From contig CAYTEH010000008.1 of assembly GCA_964436765.1 (NCBI GenBank), positions 1 to 46,664 of the forward strand: 46,664 nucleotides of DNA. Reading direction: 5' to 3'. The notes beneath the pieces were generated by a model. It was not told the origin of the DNA. It was given only the letters and a program-made list of their open reading frames with translations, and did not search any database. Source of the DNA: CAYTEH01 sp964436765. GTDB taxonomy: Bacteria; Patescibacteriota; Gracilibacteria; Peribacterales; Peribacteraceae. Position numbers and translations under genes: made by a program. Below, piece after piece: positions 41,687 through 46,664 of the stretch (position 1 is the first letter of the stretch; each line of letters begins with the position of its first letter).

Positions 41687-42490
41687 TTATCGAAAAAACC
41701 TCTGCAACCACCCGCCCTGTGGCCGCACCATCGTCACCGACCGGCCCTCCAACGACTCGATGCGTTCGTCATGTTCCACGATTCCCATCACGGATGGGAG
41801 CAGCATGTAGGTGATGCCGCGTTGCCGGCAGGCGCTGAGCAGGTTGATCGATTGCTCCAGGTCGCTGCACTGGATCAGGTGATTGATCTTGTATGTCGTC
41901 AGGACTTCCTCGAGCTTGTTCAGTTTCCCCAGCACCGGCACGCCGCAGATGTCTTTCTCCTTCGCGCCCGCGCCGTCCAAAATTGCGACCGGCTTGAGCG
42001 GATTCTTCCTGCGTTCGAGGAGTTCGATCAGCTGCCTCGATTCGCGCGTCACTCCCACAATGAGCGTCGGGAACGTGGCGGGAGAGCGTCGGAGCGCGCC
42101 GCGGAAGATCCCTTCGTACATCCAGTGCCACAGCATGATCAGGATCGAACTGTAGATGGTGCCGAGCAGCAGGATCATGCGGCTGAAGACCTGCGCATAG
42201 ACGAAGTAGTAGGCCAGCGCGACGAGCGCCGCGCCCACGGCGCAGCCGTACACGATGTAGGCGGCGTTCCGCAGCGTCTTCTGGTTCCGCGTGAGCGCGA
42301 ACGTGCGGGTGGTCGCAAGTGCGACGATCCACAGCGGCGACACGGCGAGCACCACGAGCATGAAGTTCCCGAAGGGCAGGTCACTCGAGAGGATCCACCC
42401 CACGCGCATGAAGTACGCCACCGCGTACGCGAACAGGAAGAGAGCGATGTCGGAGATAAGCCAGAGGAGGAGCAGGAGGGAACGTCTCAA
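41687..42490 (-). CDS. polyprenyl glycosylphosphotransferase-like protein lacking the transferase domain
   Basis: 267 residues. Four N-terminal membrane helices (about 5-25, 40-62, 75-97, 102-122) are followed by a Rossmann-like nucleotide-binding domain (FPTLIVGVTRESRQLIELLE, KPVAILDGAG, LGKLNKLEEVLTTYKINHL). This is the N-terminal half of WbaP/CpsE-type initiating glycosyltransferases. The catalytic bacterial sugar transferase domain that normally follows is absent; the protein ends at GGWLQRFFR. It may be a natural short form with a regulatory or scaffold role, or the catalytic half may lie elsewhere. Confidence 0.75.
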   Translation of the reverse strand: MRRSLLLLLWLISDIALFLFAYAVAYFMRVGWILSSDLPFGNFMLVVLAVSPLWIVALATTRTFALTRNQKTLRNAAYIVYGCAVGAALVALAYYFVYAQVFSRMILLLGTIYSSILIMLWHWMYEGIFRGALRRSPATFPTLIVGVTRESRQLIELLERRKNPLKPVAILDGAGAKEKDICGVPVLGKLNKLEEVLTTYKINHLIQCSDLEQSINLLSACRQRGITYMLLPSVMGIVEHDERIESLEGRSVTMVRPQGGWLQRFFR

Positions 42491-42495
42491 GTGAA

Positions 42496-42546
42496 CGGGG
42501 GAGGGCTAGGGCTAGGGTCAGGGCTAGGATACTGGAATAGTGGGGG
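42496..42546 (+). repeat. GGGCTA low-complexity arm upstream of the four-helix-bundle gene
   Basis: GGGCTAGGGCTAGGGTCAGG then GCTAGGATACTGGAATAGTG. Its complement is at 43021-43052. The same unit occurs at 22315-22444. Confidence 0.7.
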
Positions 42547-42547
42547 G

Positions 42548-42569
42548 CGTTCTATATGCAGATAGAACG
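42548..42569 (+). repeat. 8-bp hairpin CGTTCTAT..ATAGAACG
   Basis: A perfect stem. The right half, GATAGAACGTA, also occurs upstream of the RAYT gene at 19381-19391. Confidence 0.6.
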
Positions 42570-42666
42570 TACTTTGATATTTCCTGCAGCCAAAAAGTCG
42601 ATCACATCCGATTTATCCGTTTCGAAAGGCATTCTCAGGAGTTGAGTGACAAGGAAGAGTGGTGGC

Positions 42667-43029
42667 ATGAAATCCTTCGTTGATTTGAAGGCATGGAAGA
42701 TCGGCTTGCAGCTTGTATGCGAGATATTCGAGCTTTCCAAAAAATTCCCGGCTACCGAAATCTATGGACTCACGTCGCAAGTCCGTAAATCTTCAAACAG
42801 CATTATTGCCAACACGGCCGAAGGATTCGGACGCTATTCTTTTGCGGATAAGGCGAATAAATACACCATTGCCAGAGGTGAATGCGCTGAAACAGAGTCG
42901 CATCTCTATGTCGCCATTGCATTGAAGTTCGTGACCAGCGCGGAAGCAGAAAAAGCCATACAACTTTGCCAAGAAGTAGGCCGCCTGCTCTCAGGTCTTA
43001 TCTCCACCTACCGTACCTCTTCGTCCTAG
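42667..43029 (+). CDS. four-helix-bundle protein (S23/rRNA-intervening-sequence family)
   Basis: 120 residues. The S23 pattern is clear: FVDLKAWKIGLQLVCEIFEL, FPATEIYGLTSQVRKSSNSI, NTAEGFGRYSFADKANKYTI and RGECAETESHLYVAIAL. The family is widespread and often found near rRNA insertions or mobile DNA; its function is uncertain. The ATG at 42667 precedes the conserved start; an upstream ATG at 42646 is possible. The gene is enclosed by inverted CCCTAG-type repeat arms, and its codon use is less GC-rich than its neighbours, both consistent with transfer as a unit. Confidence 0.88.
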   Translation: MKSFVDLKAWKIGLQLVCEIFELSKKFPATEIYGLTSQVRKSSNSIIANTAEGFGRYSFADKANKYTIARGECAETESHLYVAIALKFVTSAEAEKAIQLCQEVGRLLSGLISTYRTSSS

Positions 43030-43052
43030 CCCTAGCCCTAATCCTAGCCCTT
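43021..43052 (-). repeat. CCCTAG low-complexity arm downstream of the four-helix-bundle gene
   Basis: CCTAGCCCTAGCCCTAATCC then TAGCCC. Inverted relative to 42496-42546. The gene stop codon lies at its edge. Confidence 0.7.
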
Positions 43053-43068
43053 CGCATCAGTTCTTTTT

Positions 43069-43947
43069 TTATTCACCAAGCCAAGTGTAAGGAACCTTCG
43101 ACGCATCCCATGCCACGCTTCCTGTCCACTGCGCTCCCTTCGACATTTTCTGCTGCACGGGGAAGTTTTCCTTGAGCCATGCGTACTTCTGCGCCATCGC
43201 GATATTGCGCGCGGCGCGCGACTGGAACGCTTCGGGCTGCAGGATGTAATACGTCACGGCCTCGGCGAGGTCCTCGAACGGGTCGCTCGAGAACGCGTAC
43301 CCCGAGGCGAAGTCCGTTTTTTTGGCGGTGGGCTTGCGCTCGGTTTCGTTGATCCAGGAGATGGCATAGAAGGAGGCACTCGGGTCGTCGTTGTAGACGG
43401 GGGTGCCGCCGTCCTTGAAATTGCTCTGGCCGCTCTGTGCGATGCCGCTCGTGCATGTCAGGTCCCAGAAGTGCCCGAGGCCCTCGTGCAGAAGCTGGCC
43501 GATGAAGCCCCGGTCGTCGAGTGAGCCGTTCAGAATGATCGTGCCCCGCCCGGCGAGACCGCGGTGGGCGGGATCGTTATAGACAACGTAGAAGTTCTCG
43601 AGCTTCTGCTGGCACTCCGCGGGGAGGCGCGAGAGGATCCTGCGGGCGATATCCTTATGGTGTGCCCGGATATCGGGCTGCTCGATGGCCGCGAGGGGAT
43701 CGATGGCGGGAACGGGCGCCTGGGCGATGCGTACCGGGGGCGTTTTTCCGGCGAGAGAGGAGCCTACAGGGGCTTTCCTGAGGCTTTTAGGACGTTTGAC
43801 CAGGGCCGTGCCTCCATGGAAAGAGAGCACCTCTTTTGCAGGAATACTTGCAGCTTCTGCGGCTTCTGGTACCATCTGTATCAATTGCAGGCCCAGTGTG
43901 CTTGTAGACAGGATAAGGCCGACGATGAGCGGTAGGAGCGTTTTCAT
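43069..43947 (-). CDS. secreted putative metallopeptidase with HExxGH motif
   Basis: 292 residues with an N-terminal signal sequence (MKTLLPLIVGLILSTSTLGL). After a Pro/Ala-rich stretch, the main domain shows LLHEGLGHFWDL, an HExxGH variant with one residue more than HExxH, and later DPFEDLAEAVTYYILQPEAF, which could supply a Glu ligand. The spacing between the two blocks (about 70 residues) suits a zinc metallopeptidase. The extra residue is encoded in clear codons. HExxGH is known from DPP III (M49), but no other M49 similarity is seen. It is divergent from the RlmD-type gene. Confidence 0.7.
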   Translation of the reverse strand: MKTLLPLIVGLILSTSTLGLQLIQMVPEAAEAASIPAKEVLSFHGGTALVKRPKSLRKAPVGSSLAGKTPPVRIAQAPVPAIDPLAAIEQPDIRAHHKDIARRILSRLPAECQQKLENFYVVYNDPAHRGLAGRGTIILNGSLDDRGFIGQLLHEGLGHFWDLTCTSGIAQSGQSNFKDGGTPVYNDDPSASFYAISWINETERKPTAKKTDFASGYAFSSDPFEDLAEAVTYYILQPEAFQSRAARNIAMAQKYAWLKENFPVQQKMSKGAQWTGSVAWDASKVPYTWLGE

Positions 43948-43993
43948 CGAGCGGAAGCTGAAACCTGGGGGAAACGAAAGTAGCAATTTATAC

Positions 43994-43999
43994 TATATT
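43994..43999 (+). promoter_or_regulatory. -10 box TATATT, 9 nt before the RlmD-type ATG
   Basis: Within an AT-rich divergent region that also holds the TATAGT/TATAAA boxes for the secreted peptidase on the other strand. Confidence 0.45.
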
Positions 44000-44008
44000 T
44001 ATTCACTA

Positions 44009-45460
44009 ATGTCAATAGTCTCAGAAGGGCTCAAAATGGGCTCTCAGCACACAATTACGGTCGAGAAACTTACCTTTGGCGGTTCGGGCTTTACCCGCAT
44101 CGATGGCCTGCCGGTGTTCATTCCCGACTCCATCCCCGGCCAGCAGCTGCAGATCGAGATCGTCAAAAAGAAGGACAATTTCGCCGAGGGGCGAGTCATC
44201 AAGGTGGTGCGCAAGGCGAAGGATGAGATCCCGGCTCGTTGCCCGCACTTCCACGATTGCGGCGGGTGTGTATGGCAGAATCTGCCGTACGACAAGCAGA
44301 TCGCCTTTAAGGAAGAGATCGTGCGCGAGACGCTCAGTCACCTCACTCCAGTTGATGAGGCAGTGCGTCAGGCGCTTCCGGGCCGCGTGCTGAAGATCAT
44401 TCCGAGCCCTCAGGTGTTCAACTACCGCAACAAGCTTGAACTGAGCTTCGGGTACCAGAACATGCGCAGCGAAGAAAAGAACGGCAAGCGCATTTACTTC
44501 GATGAAAATCCCACCATCGGGTTCCACCAGCCGGGACAGTGGTCCACTGTCCTCCCCGTGAGCGAATGCCATTTGTACGATGAACAGCTGAGCATGCTCC
44601 TCAGCGATGTCCGCCGTTTCATGGAGCAGACGCGCCTGCCGGTCTATAACCCGAAAACCCAGAAGGGGATGCTTCGGAATCTCCTTCTCAGGAGGGGCGT
44701 TCACACGGGTGAGCAGATGATTTGCTTCCTCGTCCATGCCCGCAAAAAGGAACTGGAGCCGCTCTTCCAGGTGTTCCTGCGCGCCTTCAGCGGCCGCCCG
44801 CATCTGGCGTCGCTTCTCGTCATCGAGCACATGGGCCTCCACGACAAGCCGGAGTTTCCCAAGGTCCACGCGCTTCTGGGCAAGACCACCATCACCGAGC
44901 GGCTGTTCGATTTGAACTTCGAGATCTCGCCGTTCTCGTTCTTCCAGACCAACACGCTGGCGGCCGAGAAGCTCTACCGCGCCATCGCCGACTGCGCCGA
45001 TCTCTCGCTCAAAGATACGGTGCTCGATGCCTACTGCGGCATGGGCACCATCGGGCAGTACCTTGCGCGCTTCTGCAATAAAGTCGTGGGCGTCGAGAGC
45101 CACCCCTCGGCGATCGAGGATGCGCTCAAGAGCGCAGGCCGCAACCGTGTCGGCAACATCAGCTTCTATAAGGGCAGGGCGGAGCAGGTGCTCCTGCAGC
45201 AGCTCAAGGCCGGCGGCAAGTACCACTTCGACGTCGTCATCGTGGACCCGCCCCGCCCGGGCCTGCACCCCAAGGCCACCGAGGCGGTTATCGCCCACGG
45301 ACCGAAGAAAATCGTCTACGTCTCGTGCAACACGGCTACGTTCGCGCGCGACCTGGGGGCGTTCCTCAAGAATGGCTACGACCTCCGCACCGTGCAGCCG
45401 GTCGATTTGTTCCCGCACACGGCGCATATCGAGACAGTCGCTTTACTGCAGAAAAAATGA
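44009..45460 (+). CDS. 23S rRNA (uracil-C5)-methyltransferase, RlmD/TrmA type
   Basis: 483 residues. A TRAM domain lies at the N terminus (GSQHTITVEKLTFGGSGFTR). [4Fe-4S] cysteines follow (CPHFHDCGGCVWQ), then the AdoMet domain: FSFFQTN, LDAYCGMGTIGQYLARF, IVDPPRPGLHP with the Pro-Pro motif, and the catalytic Cys in YVSCNTATFARDL. The exact target (U1939, U747 or tRNA U54) cannot be assigned. The ATG at 44009 is 9 nt from TATATT; ATG 44036 is an alternative. The stop overlaps the next gene (ATGA). Confidence 0.9.
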   Translation: MSIVSEGLKMGSQHTITVEKLTFGGSGFTRIDGLPVFIPDSIPGQQLQIEIVKKKDNFAEGRVIKVVRKAKDEIPARCPHFHDCGGCVWQNLPYDKQIAFKEEIVRETLSHLTPVDEAVRQALPGRVLKIIPSPQVFNYRNKLELSFGYQNMRSEEKNGKRIYFDENPTIGFHQPGQWSTVLPVSECHLYDEQLSMLLSDVRRFMEQTRLPVYNPKTQKGMLRNLLLRRGVHTGEQMICFLVHARKKELEPLFQVFLRAFSGRPHLASLLVIEHMGLHDKPEFPKVHALLGKTTITERLFDLNFEISPFSFFQTNTLAAEKLYRAIADCADLSLKDTVLDAYCGMGTIGQYLARFCNKVVGVESHPSAIEDALKSAGRNRVGNISFYKGRAEQVLLQQLKAGGKYHFDVVIVDPPRPGLHPKATEAVIAHGPKKIVYVSCNTATFARDLGAFLKNGYDLRTVQPVDLFPHTAHIETVALLQKK

Positions 45461-45999
45461 GCCGCAGCAAGCCTGACGATTGGACGCTCCTGACGCCGCA
45501 AACGGGACCGCTCACGTTTTCGCAGGCAAGCTTGAAGAACCGCAGGAATCGCGCCGCGGTGCTGGCACTGGAATCCGGATGTTGGGGAACCGATGCGCAG
45601 TTGCAGCGTGAGCTTTCTGTCATGTCCTATGCCATTGCCGCGCAGGTGCAGGAGACCCTCGTGCGGGCTGACGGGGCCACGAAACAGCAGGCACGGATCG
45701 TGGGTGCCATGTGGGGGGACACGATGATGCTGGGGGAGAGACGATTGAATGATGTGCTCGAGATCGAGGCGATCTATGCGGACGCGCACTACAGGCAGGC
45801 CGTGGAGGAATGGATGCTCGATCACGCGCGCGGTCAGTTGCACAGTAAGCTCTGGCAACACCTGGTGCTACGTACTCCGGCGAAGAGGCCCAACCATTTC
45901 GGGGTCGCGCTGGCTAGGAGACATGGCTTCCGCCTGGCGGACGTCAAAAACGGATATTACATCTGGGAATGGAATCCGGATCGGGACGACGAAGCGTAG
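45457..45999 (+). CDS. hypothetical protein, 180 aa, coupled to the RlmD-type gene
   Basis: No family recognised with confidence. Helix-rich N-terminal part (LKNRRNRAAVLALESGCWGT, YAIAAQVQETLVRADGA). The C-terminal third, PNHFGVALARRHGFRLADVK followed by NGYYIWEWNPD, resembles the end of GNAT acetyltransferases, but the acetyl-CoA loop is not evident. The ATG overlaps the upstream stop by 4 nt (ATGA), so the two are co-translated. It sits between two rRNA methyltransferase genes, which suggests a ribosome-related role (inference). Confidence 0.65.
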   Translation: MSRSKPDDWTLLTPQTGPLTFSQASLKNRRNRAAVLALESGCWGTDAQLQRELSVMSYAIAAQVQETLVRADGATKQQARIVGAMWGDTMMLGERRLNDVLEIEAIYADAHYRQAVEEWMLDHARGQLHSKLWQHLVLRTPAKRPNHFGVALARRHGFRLADVKNGYYIWEWNPDRDDEA

Positions 46000-46005
46000 T
46001 AGACT
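46000..46005 (+). promoter_or_regulatory. -10 box TAGACT, 6 nt before the rlmH ATG
   Basis: It starts at the base after the stop codon of the 45457 gene and is 6 nt from the ATG at 46012. Confidence 0.45.
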
Positions 46006-46011
46006 GTACTC

Positions 46012-46476
46012 ATGCATCATGTGACCCTCCTTGCCGTCGGCCGCCTCAAATCCTCGTGGGCTCTGGACGGCTGCGAGGAGTACATCGGGCGCCTTCGTCA
46101 TCATCTGAAACTGGAGCTGATCGAACTGCCCGCCAGCCGCCAGAAAGACTCCGCGAAGCAACGTGCGGAGGAGAGCGAGCAGATCATCCATTCGCTTCAG
46201 CGCCTCAAGGGCGAACTGTGGCTGCTGGATGAATATGGAAAAGACGTCTCGTCGCCGCAATTTGCGGAGTTCCTGGGCAAAGCGCGCGACCGGGGTACGC
46301 CTCTCACGTTCATCGTCGGCGGCGCGTACGGGGTCACCGATGCGGTCCGCGGCGCCGTCAAAGGGTCCATCAGGCTCAGCGACATGACGCTCCCGCATGA
46401 GCTCTGTCGGCTGGTATTTTTGGAGCAGCTCTATCGGGCGTGTGAGATCGCAAAGGGGAGTGGGTATCACCACTGA
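46012..46476 (+). CDS. rlmH: 23S rRNA (pseudouridine1915-N3)-methyltransferase
   Basis: 154 residues. A SPOUT methyltransferase acting on helix 69 of 23S rRNA in the 70S ribosome. LLAVGRLKSSWALDGCEEYI at the N terminus, TFIVGGAYGVTDAVRG (AdoMet knot) and the signature LSDMTLPHELCRLVFLEQLY followed by RACEIAKGSGYHH make the assignment certain. The ATG lies 12 nt after the preceding stop. Together with the RlmD-type gene it forms a ribosome-modification group. Confidence 0.96.
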   Translation: MHHVTLLAVGRLKSSWALDGCEEYIGRLRHHLKLELIELPASRQKDSAKQRAEESEQIIHSLQRLKGELWLLDEYGKDVSSPQFAEFLGKARDRGTPLTFIVGGAYGVTDAVRGAVKGSIRLSDMTLPHELCRLVFLEQLYRACEIAKGSGYHH

Positions 46477-46485
46477 AAGGTCTTC

Positions 46486-46664
46486 CTACAGCGTCACGTA
46501 CAGCACTGCTGCGATCACCCAGAGCACCGCAAGCGTGTAGCCCGCATCGAGCAGGAAGAGCGTCATGGGCCTGCGTGCCCACACGTAGTTATTCAGGAAT
46601 GTGAGGCAGGTGAACGGGAGCCAGAGGATGGTGGCGATAATGAAGGCGTAGGCGACGTTCGGGA
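46486..46664 (-). CDS. membrane protein, C-terminal part (DUF1761-like), cut by window
   Basis: 59 codons remain. Two hydrophobic segments (VAYAFIIATILWLPFTCLTF and AGYTLAVLWVIAAVLYVTL) flank a loop NNYVWARRPMTLFLLD. This arrangement resembles the end of DUF1761 membrane proteins. The N-terminal part lies beyond the window. It converges on rlmH with 9 nt between stop codons. Confidence 0.6.
   Translation of the reverse strand, partial: PNVAYAFIIATILWLPFTCLTFLNNYVWARRPMTLFLLDAGYTLAVLWVIAAVLYVTL

Overview
The window looks like chromosome from a Patescibacteria (CPR)-type bacterium, most plausibly the Peregrinibacteria/Peribacteria branch. This is inferred from a GC-rich sequence with tightly packed genes, a fermentative 2-oxoacid oxidoreductase, ordinary use of TGA as stop, and many clade-typical small proteins without obvious families. 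I see no rRNA, tRNA or CRISPR array. Protein starts rarely have a Shine-Dalgarno sequence. Instead many have a TANNNT -10 box only 6-9 nt upstream of the start codon, which implies leaderless mRNAs.

Layout: 1-5.2 kb is an energy module (ADP-forming acyl-CoA synthetase, flavodoxin-like protein, fused gamma-alpha and beta 2-oxoacid oxidoreductase). 5.3-13 kb holds trmD, a DUF167 gene, a CXXC lipoprotein, gpmA and surface-glycan genes (WecG/TagA type, wecB, O-antigen-ligase-like). A 100-N assembly gap lies inside wecB and appears to be spurious. 13-19.4 kb carries guaA, a HEAT/kinase-like protein, an ECF sigma factor with a FecR/DUF5667 membrane partner, and efp. 19.4-24.7 kb has a REP-flanked Y1 transposase (RAYT), gatB, def, a DEDDh exonuclease, nth, a CDP-alcohol phosphatidyltransferase and a tiny zinc-ribbon protein. 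24.7-28.7 kb is nitrogen assimilation (glnA-amt and a TrmB-type regulator). 29-30.7 kb is thyA-folA. 30.8-33.7 kb is a run of four unfamiliar proteins that all end in a hydrophobic residue followed by Ala-Ala. 33.7-40.5 kb, on the minus strand, interleaves pterin genes (folB, folK, folE) with an export/folding set: a SecD-like lipoprotein, a SecD carrying an inserted parvulin domain, and a triple DsbA protein. 40.6-46.7 kb has a sugar nucleotidyltransferase, a truncated glycosylphosphotransferase-like protein, a four-helix-bundle protein flanked by inverted repeats, a secreted HExxGH protein, an RlmD-type methyltransferase, rlmH and a partial membrane protein.

The strongest non-gene signal is a rich population of inverted repeats. 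Some are families with conserved arms and variable hairpin cores. Others are low-complexity stems whose short unit differs at each locus. Several sit in frame inside housekeeping genes (trmD, guaA, gatB, the FecR gene, the ligase-like gene). One 88-bp element between folK and folB folds as a perfect four-stem cloverleaf.

The most interesting biology is the SecD-parvulin fusion with its neighbours, which suggests a dedicated route for folding proteins as they leave the Sec channel, and the four-gene cluster with ssrA-like C termini.
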